Under the pieces are notes generated by a model. The model saw only the letters and a program-made list of their open reading frames with translations, ran no database searches and was not told the origin of the DNA. From Leptasterias polaris (lineage: Eukaryota; Echinodermata; Asteroidea; Forcipulatida; Asteriidae), in the NCBI GenBank assembly GCA_037783415.1, contig JAZGTN010000025.1, positions 1,550,001 through 1,614,000 of the forward strand: a stretch of DNA of 64,000 nucleotides, given 5' to 3'. The first letter of the stretch is position 1. Each line of letters starts with the position of its first letter. This document shows, piece after piece, positions 13,101-20,911 of the stretch. The position numbers were made by a program, and so were the translations under genes.

Positions 13101-13189
13101 TTCTGCGACTCGCTGTGGTGGGCTGGGTGTGTGTTTGCGTTAGGCGAGTTCTCCATCATGGTTTGGGTCGACATCTCTGCTTCAGCCAT
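1198..13189 (-). CDS. ANKZF1: ANKZF1 (Vms1 homologue), peptidyl-tRNA endonuclease of ribosome quality control; 3' end off window
   Basis: Exons in transcript order: 13189-12943, 12397-12321, 11614-11518, 10582-10338, 9886-9771, 9031-8927, 8454-8183, 7543-7397, 5204-5040, 3520-2968, 2808-2697, 2064-1966, 1382-1198. All junctions are GT-AG and the phase stays open for about 806 residues. A C2H2 finger is visible (C95, C98, H111, H117, followed by DWHRFNLKQ). The release-factor-like VLRF1 domain follows, with GGGHFAG near residue 250 and RGTAQG carrying Q283, the position of the catalytic glutamine. Next come a basic nuclear-signal-like stretch (exon 9), an ankyrin region (exons 10-11), a charged coiled coil, and a p97/VCP-interacting motif of the form Rx5AAx2R ([11 protein letters not shown]). 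The family cleaves the tRNA from nascent chains on stalled 60S ribosomes and recruits p97; that role is family knowledge. Start chosen at MAEAEM; an upstream in-frame M is less likely. The C-terminal zinc segment is missing from the window. Confidence 0.93.
3106..3180 (-). repeat. 21-bp tandem repeat inside ANKZF1 exon 10
   Basis: Three near-perfect 21-bp units plus a diverged fourth encode head-to-tail copies of the heptapeptide GKEQGMM on the minus strand. The unit is a multiple of three, so copy-number change keeps the frame. It lies in the linker that separates the first ankyrin helix pair ([18 protein letters not shown]) from the second ([13 protein letters not shown]). Confidence 0.9.
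3912..4279. mobile_element. piggyBac-type MITE with TTAA target duplication (copy 1)
   Basis: The ends are inverted (AGGCACTGGACAC and its complement) and each is flanked by TTAA, the piggyBac target. The copy is 368 bp, exactly the length of a second copy at 6639-7006 in the opposite orientation. No transposase is encoded. It sits in ANKZF1 intron 9. Confidence 0.8.
4365..5033 (+). mobile_element. tRNA-derived SINE, split by a Mutator-like insertion
   Basis: The head resembles a tRNA gene: an A-box-like part (TGGCAGAGCGG), the anticodon-arm-like GACTCAAGTTCTG, and a B box (GGTTCAATTCC). The body has the cacttatgaccttgag and ataaatgggaacctg signatures shared with other copies in the window. 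The 3' tail (aaagcgccttgatc to ctataaaagaacc) resumes after the insertion at 4576-4895. Confidence 0.75.
4576..4895. mobile_element. Mutator-like foldback MITE, 9-bp target duplication, nested in a SINE
   Basis: The element begins TAGTCTTGGTGAAA and ends with the exact complement. The inverted repeats run for roughly 85-90 bp each, broken by a few mismatches. The 9-bp direct repeat GGGGTTGTA flanks it at 4567-4575 and 4896-4904, which is diagnostic of Mutator-type insertion. There is no coding capacity. Confidence 0.85.
5272..5666. mobile_element. TTAA-flanked MITE (related subfamily)
   Basis: TTAA flanks both ends (5268-5271 and 5667-5670). The termini are imperfectly inverted (AGGGAAGGTATACGTTTGG against CCAAAGGTGAACTTTTCCT). 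At 395 bp it is longer and more diverged than the 368-bp copies, but it shares the atagtataaagcattttgag segment. It is in ANKZF1 intron 8. Confidence 0.65.
5670..6365. mobile_element. Interrupted TIR element of the 'ccacggcttcagc' family
   Basis: The left end (gaaaccacggcttcagc) and right end (gctaaagccgaaactgtgg) are inverted, and tagcacttcgcac is matched by gtgcaaagtgcta. The middle (about 5805-6290) is unrelated and includes A- and G-runs near 6120-6155, so a later insertion split this copy. Fragments of the same family occur near 34605-34720 and 37075-37200. Confidence 0.45.
6639..7006. mobile_element. piggyBac-type MITE with TTAA target duplication (copy 2)
   Basis: It has the same length and sequence family as 3912-4279, in inverse orientation. 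The ends read AGGCACTGAACA and TGTTCAGTGCCT with TTAA on both sides. Internal landmarks (catatgcataaaataacaaa, gcttt cagatgc) match copy 1. Confidence 0.8.
7187..7366. mobile_element. Short TIR element (about 180 bp)
   Basis: Perfectly inverted ends GCCATCTTTACGGGC and GCCCGTAAAGATGGC bound a GC-richer core. I did not find an unambiguous target duplication. It lies immediately beside ANKZF1 exon 8. Confidence 0.55.
7756..7936. mobile_element. Foldback element of the 'gggcccaatttcatagagctgc' family
   Basis: The first 22 or so bases and the last bases (gcagctccatgaaatttt gccca) are inverted, and inner aagcac and gcttagc blocks are also mirrored. Other copies or fragments are at 11681-12210, 19850-19992, 29939-30010, 31027-31245, 35865-36080, 38143-38395 and 51775-51930, which makes this one of the commonest families in the window. 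Confidence 0.7.
8505..8775. repeat. 15/16-bp minisatellite filling ANKZF1 intron 6
   Basis: Tandem units alternate between 15 bp (GTAGGGAAAAGAACT) and 16 bp (GTCTGGGAAAAGAACT), with about 17 units. The array takes more than half of the 472-bp intron between exons 6 and 7. Units are most uniform in the last 140 bp, suggesting recent slippage there. Confidence 0.85.
9250..9566 (-). mobile_element. tRNA-Leu(CAA)-like SINE
   Basis: Read on the minus strand it starts with GTGGCCGAGCGGTCTAGTG and continues GGACTCAAGTTCTGG, closely like the D arm and CAA anticodon arm of a leucine tRNA. The conserved body (cacttgtgtgtccctgagc, aagacacttaa) and a 3' tail with aaccttgtaaac-type and gctacataaatg sequence follow. 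The B box is degraded (tttcggttcggtc). Confidence 0.75.
10813..10841. repeat. Long G-run, potential G-quadruplex
   Basis: A run of 18 G is followed by CA and 9 more G in ANKZF1 intron 3. Such runs are prone to polymerase slippage, so the exact length may be an assembly estimate. Confidence 0.8.
11681..12210. mobile_element. Foldback element split by a LINE 3' end
   Basis: The left half (tgcccaattccatagagctg, gcttaagcacaac) and right half (tttgctcggcagaaaattgc, ctatatgaaatgg) are the two ends of the 7756-7936 family. They are separated by 11739-12057, which is LINE tail sequence. Confidence 0.6.
11739..12057 (+). mobile_element. 5'-truncated non-LTR retrotransposon 3' end
   Basis: The frame at about 11789-11902 reads [14 protein letters not shown] and then ends with KTHFFV and a stop. 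This is the hallmark C-terminus of many non-LTR reverse transcriptases. A short 3' UTR (gcgctccgatctttgtggggcgc) and a gtatgtatgtacgtatg tail follow. It is inserted into an older foldback element. Confidence 0.7.
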
Positions 13190-13524
13190 TTTGCTATGGG
13201 TGGTATTAAATAAAAAAACATTACTTTGAAATGTAAAGCTCTTTTTGAGACCTTTCAAAGTCAGCGAACCTGGCGGAAATATTGGCAGATAACAAGCATA
13301 AATATTGCATGAAATTTACTCTGCACAACATCTCATTTGGTTCACATGCACCAAATCTTCACCTCCTCAGCTTTACATCCAGAAGTGGACTTTGCCGAGT
13401 ACCAGTGTACTGTTAGTGTAGATCAGGGTCAAATTTCTGGGCTCTGCTTACAAGTACCACAAAATTTTGCGCATACGTCGCCGCATAAAGCTATATGGGC
13501 CATTATAAGCGCAGATGATTCAAG
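13190..13524. promoter_or_regulatory. Upstream region of ANKZF1
   Basis: These 335 bp lie between the ANKZF1 start codon and the first retroelement reading frame. The ANKZF1 promoter and 5' UTR must begin here or beyond, but I see no decisive core element. Confidence 0.3.
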
Positions 13525-14058
13525 ATGGCGACCAGTGTGCACACTACACAACTTGCTCTGATATTTCTACTCATACCTGGTTTCAGCTACATCAGTACTC
13601 TGAATGTTGTACTATCTGAAAGAGCATACCACACTGACTACTCTGGATCATTTTCTTATGGAAATGCATGGCATCTCTGTGAATTTGATGACATTTTTGA
13701 GCCTGATTTCCAGCTTTCTCAACAAGCAACTCTTCAAGAATGCTACACACTTGACCGATTCCACATACAAGATGATGCCAGCTATTGTGTTCCAACTCAA
13801 GCCCATTGTCCTCACCCTGCATCATGGTGTAGCATGCCACAGTGCTATACAAGTACATGTACAACTTGGCTGTTTAATCTCCAAGGGAATCTTCTTGGGA
13901 AATTTGGAGCAAGAAGAACCACAAGGTTTGGGCATGCCCCAGTCAGGTACTACCCTAATTGTACATCAACATTTAACTTTATGTTATCTACTTGTGGTGA
14001 CATTGAACTAAACCCTGGACCAGAGTCAACTACAAAACACACTCATCCCATAATGTAA
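13525..14058 (+). pseudogene. N-terminal protein of the non-LTR element, Cys-rich, ending in 2A
   Basis: The frame gives 177 residues. Residues 8-30 are hydrophobic (ALIFLLIPGF region) and could act as a signal or anchor. Residues 88-112 are rich in Cys (CVPTQAHC, WCSMPQC, TSTC). Residues 156-166 read CGDIELNPGP with its leading residue, matching the D(V/I)ExNPGP consensus that makes ribosomes skip the Gly-Pro bond. In the family the 2A separates this upstream product from the endonuclease/reverse transcriptase. Here the frame stops 11 residues after the motif because of a frameshift, so this copy is defective. Confidence 0.8.
13999..14022 (+). other. 2A ribosome-skipping motif
   Basis: The eight codons spell D-I-E-L-N-P-G-P, residues 159-166 of the frame starting at 13525, preceded by STCG. 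All consensus residues of class 1 2A sequences are present. Such 2As are known at the N-termini of APE-type non-LTR retrotransposons, including in sea urchins; activity of this copy is inferred. Confidence 0.9.
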
Positions 14059-14491
14059 GTGGAACCTTACTTAATGCTCGAAGCATTAGACATAAAGGTA
14101 TTGACCTTGCATCATCTATTGCATTTGATACCAACAACAAACAAATTGATATATTAGCACTTACAGAAACCTGGCTCACCGATCAAGATCATGACTCTGT
14201 TTTGAATCTACCTACTGAGTACATAATTCACCATAAAGATCGCCCAGCACCAGGGGGTGGTTTTCTCCTTGCAATAAACAACCAATACCCTGTTCGTCTT
14301 TGTGAACACGAGTCTACTGAGCTGGAATTGATGTGGGTGTCGGTATCTTGTCTTCACACAAAATGGCTCATCGGATTGATATACCGACCCCCAAATGAGA
14401 ATATATCCTACTGGGACAAATTAAACAATGCAGTTGGGAATATGGAACATCTTATTCCTGATTTTGATGGTGTTATTCTCATGGGAGATTT
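14050..14491 (+). pseudogene. Broken APE-type endonuclease domain of the non-LTR element
   Basis: After the frameshift the frame continues with GTLLNARSIRHKG, then ILALTETWLTD, APGGGFLLAI, ELELMWVSV, GLIYRPPN and DGVILMGDF. These are the ordered motifs of endonuclease/exonuclease/phosphatase-fold nucleases of CR1/L2 elements, including the metal-binding E of TETW. The GDFN motif is cut after GDF by foreign sequence. The C-terminal half of the nuclease and the reverse transcriptase are absent here. Confidence 0.8.
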
Positions 14492-14807
14492 CACCGCGCT
14501 GTCTTAATTTCTGCGCAATTCGCGAACGCCGCCTGCATGTGCATTAGCAAACATCATGGATGCCGGGCAGTCAAATCGGTGGCAGTAACGCCTCAGAATT
14601 TCTTCAAAATTACATCAAAACGAGCGCGCACAATGGCGTTTTAATGTGCTGTCCACAAATCGGATACAATGAGTGACAACTGGGGAAAAAATCTCAGCAT
14701 AAAAACGTGAGTTTATATTCGAAAAATGATCCCACCTCCTGGAGGTACATGGGCGTAGGGCCAAGGATCGGAGGAAGTCCAGAGTATTGGCACTATAAAT
14801 GGGGCTA
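14492..14807. mobile_element. Half copy of a Mutator-like foldback element
   Basis: The stretch is nearly identical to the right arm of the element at 43726-45715 and to the complement of its left arm. It ends in ATGGGGCTA, the same terminus. Its other arm is missing, and it abuts the retroelement endonuclease directly. This points to deletion after insertion or aberrant excision. Confidence 0.8.
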
Positions 14808-14924
14808 TGGCAGTACTACTAGCCTATGACTATGAGTAGAAAAAATTCATTTACCTATCCACCGACATATCTGTGAGTGTAAAAATTGAAATATAAATTG
14901 ACAACAGTGTTTTAACCTTACCCT

Positions 14925-15149
14925 TGTAACGGTATTACACTGGCTGCGCCAACTACATGCTGTTTATGCTAGGCTATTGCGCATGCTTGCGCGAGCATGA
15001 TGGGATATGATTAAAGATGGCTGATGTTAGTGTGATTCTTGTTCTGTTGCTCAGTTTTGCTGAATAAATAAATGATTATCGAATCATTGGATGGAAATCA
15101 GACAAATCTTGTAGTTTTAAGAACCTAATGTGTGTAATGGATCGTTACA
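14925..15149. mobile_element. Probable short solo LTR
   Basis: It starts TGTAACGG, ends TCGTTACA, and is flanked on both sides by CCCT (14921-14924 and 15150-15153). An AATAAA is inside. The 225-bp length suits a TRIM-like or small LTR. No partner LTR or internal region was found. Confidence 0.5.
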
Positions 15150-15894
15150 CCCTACCGTATAGTCAGATAGTGTAATACTAATTAATACAGTGTCGGATTC
15201 AGAACTCAATACAGTGTACAAAAACTTAAAATTAAGTGTCAGTCTAGTCTGTGGTCTGTGACACATCAGTTTGAGTTTTGCTTCTTTCGTCGTATTTGTG
15301 TTCTTTAGACAAGTTTAGTAACTGTTCTGAGAGTTCGATGAAAGGGAGGGAGGGAGGCCTAAAAAACCAGTAACACTCCAAACATACTTACATTATGCAA
15401 ACTGCTGTGAAATTATGTTGTTATCTATTTATTTATTGCAGTGTTTTCCATCCATCTGTTCGTCCCACAGTCATGACACAGTGTTGTAATCGTAATCGTG
15501 ATTACGCAATACCAACTTTTAGTCTGGTCTCCCGCGCATTGAAATATTGAAATTACGATCCGATACAGGATGCCAGACGAAAATTAGAAAATTAGAAAAT
15601 TAGAATCCATGCGGTTCAAGGAGGTGAAATTTCGGCCTTACCTATTTCTTTCTCTTGAAAAAAATATAACTGGGCGTACTTGATGGCAGAATTAGATAAT
15701 TCGGCTAATTAATTTGTGAGCAATTAGCCGCTACAATTAAGACCTCATCCTCCAGTATTGAAAGCCTTAAATAGGTCGACACCCCGCTAAAAAAGTTGCA
15801 TACAAAATATAGCCCACGTATCTACCAATACAAGCTTGAACAGCATGCAAACATTCTAAGACAGTTTTTTGAAAAACAATTAATTATAATGAGA
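15150..15894. other. Intergenic, nothing recognised
   Basis: The DNA is AT-rich. There are no coding frames with family resemblance and no clear inverted ends. Confidence 0.3.
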
Positions 15895-16190
15895 CCAATA
15901 CTTATGTAGCACCTTATAAGGGTTTGCAATGTGCTGAGGCACACCTGCACTGCCAGACACACTATAGGGCAAACCCCCTTTAGCAATAGGTGTAACTGGT
16001 TTGTTTACACGCATAGCACAAAAGACAGGACTTACGGCTTTACATCCCATCCGAAAGACAATTAAGGCAATTGTCTTGCTTTAATTAGGAAACAAGTGTG
16101 AAGACTGGGACTCAAACCCACTTTCTGCAGATCAGAAACACTAGAGCTTTGAGTCTGCGGCTCTTAACTGCTCGGCCCCAAAGTAGACCT
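15895..16190 (-). mobile_element. tRNA-derived SINE
   Basis: On the minus strand it reads gggccgagcagttaagagcc, then a B box (GGGTTTGAGTCCC), then the ttcggatgggatg and ccttataaggtgctacat tail seen in sister copies near 46.3 and 60.6 kb. Confidence 0.65.
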
Positions 16191-17349
16191 ACCAGTACCC
16201 TTAATATTTCATCGAGATGAAATTATATTCCATAATATTAAAGACAGTAGGCCTATCACCAAGCACACTTAATTTGAGAGGTGTCTTATTCGGCTCACCA
16301 TTTTATACCTACCGGTAATTGGCGCTGGAAAACATGCCGTTTTCTATCTCCTAGGGTTGCGACCAATATGTATGAGACCACAGAGAAAGGACTTTCTCTA
16401 TGATGAGACAAAGCTAGGTAGAATGGACTAAGGGGCTCACCCAAATGTTGTAGACATTGTGTGCAAGCTTGTGAAGCATAACGTTTGTTTAGTAGATTTA
16501 AATAGTTTTATTCTGTGAACAAATCTGAAAGTCGAGTTGACAAGATGAAACAAAGAAGGCACACATCAAATTAATTTTTGAGAACAACCCTTGTACCACT
16601 TCCACAATATGTTTTTTTATTTGCAACCAATCCTTCAAAAACAAATATTTTGATAACTGATAAAAAAAAATTCATTCAAAAAATTCCTTCTAACTTACCA
16701 ATATTACATATTACATGGTTTTCCTCACCTGAACTAAACCCTGAATGGGAATATTAGGCCATCATTTCGATTACAAAAAAAGCGACTTTGTACATTCCGG
16801 GGCATTCTCTGGCAGGCAAGATTCTACACTGACTATTTACAATAAATTAAGTAGAATGAAAGAATTTTGCAGCATTGAAAGTAACAAATTTTGAAATTTA
16901 TGCCCATTTTTTTTACAAAAAAGTTGATAACAAAAAAGGCCATACTCCACTAATGTAAGACTTCACCTTCTTCAAGTCTGATTACTTCCAGAGGTGATAT
17001 GGAGGCAAAGACCTCCAGGCAAAATGATGGCCTTGCCCTCTCAAACGATACCCATGCCTGCCAGGCCCTTGGTCATTGCCTTCATTGCCTTGCTGTCCCC
17101 CTGAAGTGTTCCAGAACACATTGTCACTAACACTTTTCTCCAAACTAAAATACCTACTATCATAAATTATTTCAAAATACAATTGATTTAAAATTTTACA
17201 TTAAACTATTATTTTCTGGTCATATACTGTTGTAAAAAGAGTAAACAATTATAGATGACTGTCATGATTGTTAATGTTATAGCAGGCCAGTGGCTGTACA
17301 TGGAATTGTGATCTTTAACCAAGTTACTGTAAGTGTTGGCTGTCACATC
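16191..17349. other. Intergenic, nothing recognised
   Basis: I found no gene, RNA or bounded repeat here. The sequence around 17282 (gcaggccagtggctgtacatgg) resembles 25148-25170, so a dispersed repeat fragment is present. Confidence 0.3.
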
Positions 17350-17944
17350 ATAAAGGGCAGTACTGTCATTTGTCACCTGTGTGGCACTCTGGTATTGACT
17401 CATCAAATAGGATCCAACTTGAGAGGATCCAGAAACGCGCATGCCGCCTCATGCTTGGGCCTGCTTACCAATCTTATGATCACGCCCTCCATGTTCTTAA
17501 CCTCCCCACCCTTGAGAATCGCAGAGAAAACCTTTGTGTTAAGTTTGCCAGAGAGTTAAGTCTACCTTCCTCCCGGTTCCATGACTGGCTACCTCCAACT
17601 CGAGCAGATTCCCACCAGAGATCACTGCGTAATGGTTGTATGTACACTGAAGTTCGCTGCAAAACAGAGCGCTACAAAAAGAGCACAGTCCCTTACTTGG
17701 TTCGGCTGCTAAACAGTTTCCCTAACCAATAAGAGCATTGTTGGAAACAGACCCCCCTCTTTTTCAAATTACTGAGTATGCACGCTGTTGATACTTCATG
17801 TTTATTTATCTGCATTTTTGTACCAGTCTTTGTATTTGCTGGTTGTTAATAATCTGTTTTTCATATTGTTAAAAATTTCGCAATTCGGCCCTTGGCCGCG
17901 ATGGAATGTTTCTAATAAACCGATTCAAATAAAATAAAAAAAAT
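17350..17944 (+). mobile_element. 3' end of a CR1/L2-like non-LTR retrotransposon
   Basis: The frame ending at 17732 encodes PVWHSG, then QLERIQKRACRL, and ends with YLVRLLNS. This is the typical C-terminus of a CR1/L2-type reverse transcriptase. A 200-bp 3' UTR (attcggcccttggccgcgatgg) and an AAATAAAATAAAA tail follow. It is 5' truncated. Confidence 0.85.
17370..17732 (+). pseudogene. C-terminal fragment of a reverse transcriptase
   Basis: About 120 residues remain open, starting inside the region after the polymerase core. The catalytic FADD box is not present. The fragment cannot act alone and is a relic of target-primed insertion. Confidence 0.8.
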
Positions 17945-18479
17945 TATACTGTGATGTAACCACCAGCAGGGGAGTGCGTGCTGTAACTGAGTGAGAGTTC
18001 ATAATTCCCTGTACTGCCACAGAGCCTGCTATGATCATAAAAATACTCCCTTTAACCTCCAATTCTGAACCAAATAAAGATAAAAAACCCTGCATTAAAT
18101 GAGGTCCTGACTTCACACATTTTGAGGCAAATAATGGTCAGAATGATAAAATAATGCACAGAATTGTTCGAAAATACTTTGCTCGAGGGCCAGCTAACCC
18201 CCCCTCCCTTTCAAAACTCGTCAATGGCATTCAGTTACCACTTTCTTGGAGGGTGAGACTAGAGAGCTAGTTTTTGTTTTTAAATACTTAATTATGAGGT
18301 AGAAATATAAATAATGGTAAGAAAATAAGTCAATAATATTTTTTCATTTCATATAATAACAAAACAAAAACAACAGTGTTGTTCTAATACTGAACACATG
18401 AATCCTATGGGTTCATATCTTAGTAGTTAGATCAAGACATTTTACAATAATTATCCCTGTTCATCAAGCATACTTTAAA

Positions 18480-19215
18480 CCAATCCACAAACTCTCTCAA
18501 CTCCCTGGTGAGCATACAGCCTCAAGCTGCTTCTTTGGGTGTACTGGGTTCATTCATGGAGCTGTATAAAGCTTTTTATAGCTCCATGGTTTATCCAACA
18601 GAATACTGTCTCACTCTCAGACCTTGCAGGTTCCCATCACCTGGGCTTGATTCCACAAAGAATTAAGATTGATCTTCACTTGGAATCAATCTTAATTGCC
18701 TAACAAAGTGTGATGTCACAATACAAATTACTATGGTTACATTGGCAACTGATCTTGAATTAATCATACATGTCAACCCATAATGTTATCCCGAAAGGGC
18801 AATATCACTCACGAAATACAATTAACTTGGGATGTACCAAGGCAACACAAATCACCAAGATACATTTTGTTTGGTGAGTTTGAACAGAATTTCGAAAAAC
18901 ATAAAAAAAAGCTGGGCATTTTAGGTTCAAAATACATTATAACAAAAGTGGACACTGAAAGAGTTAACTGCTAAACAAAGTGTGATGTCACAAAAATACA
19001 AACCACTATGGTAATAGTAAAAGTAAATACTGACAACTCATCTTAAGATGAATCTTAGTGCTTTGTGAAATCGAGCCCTGGGTTAAGAGAAGCAATTCAT
19101 GATAAAGTGTCTTGCCCAAGGACTAAAGTGTCATGACCAGGATTCAAACCCCCAGCCTGATGATTCAGCTATCAGAACTTGAGTCTGATGTGCTGGAATG
19201 TTTGGCCATGGCATG
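18480..19215 (-). mobile_element. tRNA-derived SINE split by a TIR element
   Basis: The SINE head (minus strand: atggccaaacattcc, ACTCAAGTTCTGATAGCTG, GGTTTGAATCC) lies at 19080-19215. Its body and tail are at about 18480-18642 (gggaacctgcaaggtctgag, gaacccagtacaccc). Between them is the inverted-end element at 18643-19078. Confidence 0.6.
18643..19078. mobile_element. Foldback element of the 'gatttcacaaag' family
   Basis: The ends are inverted (gggcTTGATTCCACAAAG against CTTTGTGAAATCGAGCCC). It contains two direct copies of acaaagtgtgatgtcacaa (about 18703 and 18976), so it may be two elements or an element with an internal duplication. A simple 145-bp copy lies at 48532-48676. Confidence 0.6.
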
Positions 19216-19849
19216 CTCGCCAGTTATAATCAAATCTCCAAATTGTTCTCAAAATATATTGATCTTTGGCACAATGAAAAAACAAACACTGAATAGAAAT
19301 GCTCAATCAATTTAAAACCACACCCTGACATTTTGAACAATCTATGAATACAAAAATATAAAGAACTGATATTGATAGTTCTTAAAATTAAGTACTATGA
19401 TGAGTTTCGAGGTAGAACTGAGGATTGATAAACATCATCAGTTTTGTATTGATAGTTTCAATCTCAATCTCTGATTATAAATTTAACTGACTGACTAAGT
19501 CTTGCACATTGTTCAAACATTGGGGACTGTTGAAGTGCATGATTGTGTATCAAGGTCAAACAAGGTCCTTCAAAATATGCACAAGACTTTTAAGGCCTAC
19601 ACTGTCTATACCAGTCCCAATAAACCCCTTGCAAGTTGCATTGGGCGCCGTCTCCGAGGTCAAACAACTTTTAGTCTTCTTAGTGATAGGTCTTTATTTA
19701 CCTCAGTGAGGGCACTGTTTGGGTCTTGTGACGTCATGTGCAAGGGGGTCTATCCTCCAAATAAAGTCAAAAGTGTAGCATTTGAAGACCCCTCAGAATC
19801 ACTGTTGCTTATTTTGATTGCATAAATGTACACACCTGGGCCCAAACTA

Positions 19850-19992
19850 AGCAGAAAGCAAAAACTGGGTGGGGTACCAGTTGCAACAATGTAAACCCAA
19901 TAGAATTTCAGCTGGTCACCTATTTCTGCTGAGCATGATTTGTCTGTGCTTAGTAAGTTTTTGTGCTTAGAGGCTTTTTGAAATTGGGCCCT
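19850..19992. mobile_element. Foldback element of the 'gggcccaatttcatag' family
   Basis: The left end (gggcccaaactaagcag) and right end (ttgaaattgggccc) are inverted, with a ccagttgcaac core shared with sister copies. Confidence 0.5.
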
Positions 19993-20152
19993 GATCTAGC
20001 AAAGATAATTTCACTATAGCGGGAAGCATATTTTAGATGGGTTTATTGCGGGTTATTTGACTGTATTAAGTTGATTGAAAACAAGAGGATGGGAATGAAT
20101 TTACTCCCCAACGCAAAAATTATGATTTTTGTTTAATTGAATCTTGACATTA

Positions 20153-20911
20153 TCATCCTTCCACCATGCCCTGTAAACATTGTAAAATCTCATGGGCGTT
20201 GTCCCATGGGACAACGGTCGCTCTGAGTTTCTGATCAGACACACCATCACTCGGATTCTCTTGGTTGTACTTCTCAATTTTCTGAATGAGTTTATAACCC
20301 TTCCTGGGGAAGATAAAATCTCGCTCCCCGAGGCCCAAGCATGGGCAGAAATCGTTGCCGCCATCTCCAATAAAGAGAACCCTGTCATACTGTATTCCGT
20401 TCGACTGGCGCATCCTTGTGATGTAATCTTTTAGTATTGTCCCCTTGCACATGTTGACTGCACAGCGAGGGCAGTTGTGCTGGTGATGATGTTGTATTTT
20501 TAGACATCCCTCGTTATCGAATCCAGCTGTGTTTGTGAACACCTCCTTGTACGCGTTGGCAAGCCCCGCCCCCTCCATGATGCAGCTGATGAAAAAGGAG
20601 TTCGCATCGGACGCGATGATGGTGTCAACAGAGGGCACTTTCTCCTGATATTTCAGAAACTCCAGCATCCCTGGTGTGAATGGAATGTCCCTAAAGCAAC
20701 TGGCGATGTCTTTTTTCTGAACACCTAATGTATGGAGATGGAGAAGGATATCTGACATGTATGCGGTCCAGCTGTTGTGGTCCTTGTAACTGTTCCTGAT
20801 GTCTTGGGGGACATTCCTGCCAGGGAGGAGGTTCCAGATTCTGGTATCGGAGTTGTCATCTACGATGGTGTGATCAAAGTCCAACACCACAAGCACTTTA
20901 GGAACTGCCAT
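20153..20911 (-). CDS. PHOSPHO2: PHOSPHO2/PHOSPHO1-type HAD phosphatase
   Basis: A single uninterrupted frame encodes 252 residues, close to the family's usual 240-270. HAD motif I is DFDHTIVDD (D11 nucleophile, D13 acid/base) and motif II is SDANS (S101). K156 in CKGTILKDY fits motif III and IGDGGNDFCP (182-191) is motif IV. A conserved Cys cluster (HNCPRC, NMC) precedes K156, as in PHOSPHO1/2. Members are Mg-dependent cytosolic phosphatases: PHOSPHO2 acts on pyridoxal 5'-phosphate in vitro, PHOSPHO1 on phosphoethanolamine and phosphocholine. Substrate here is uncertain. I favour PHOSPHO2 because of the divergent CFAP210 neighbour. A tttatttag acceptor 10 bases before the start codon suggests a 5' UTR intron. 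Confidence 0.92.
   Translation of the reverse strand: MAVPKVLVVLDFDHTIVDDNSDTRIWNLLPGRNVPQDIRNSYKDHNSWTAYMSDILLHLHTLGVQKKDIASCFRDIPFTPGMLEFLKYQEKVPSVDTIIASDANSFFISCIMEGAGLANAYKEVFTNTAGFDNEGCLKIQHHHQHNCPRCAVNMCKGTILKDYITRMRQSNGIQYDRVLFIGDGGNDFCPCLGLGERDFIFPRKGYKLIQKIEKYNQENPSDGVSDQKLRATVVPWDNAHEILQCLQGMVEG

Larger units (their letters stand above)
13525..14491 (+). mobile_element. 5' part of a CR1/L2-like non-LTR retrotransposon with a 2A peptide
   Basis: The fragment holds an N-terminal reading frame ending in a 2A motif, then an APE-type endonuclease frame (LNARSI, LTETWL, GLIYRPP, ILMGDF). It breaks off inside the endonuclease at 14491/14492, where half of a Mutator-like foldback element begins. 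A LINE 3' end of matching orientation at 17350-17944 may be the far end of the same insertion or a separate copy. Confidence 0.85.
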
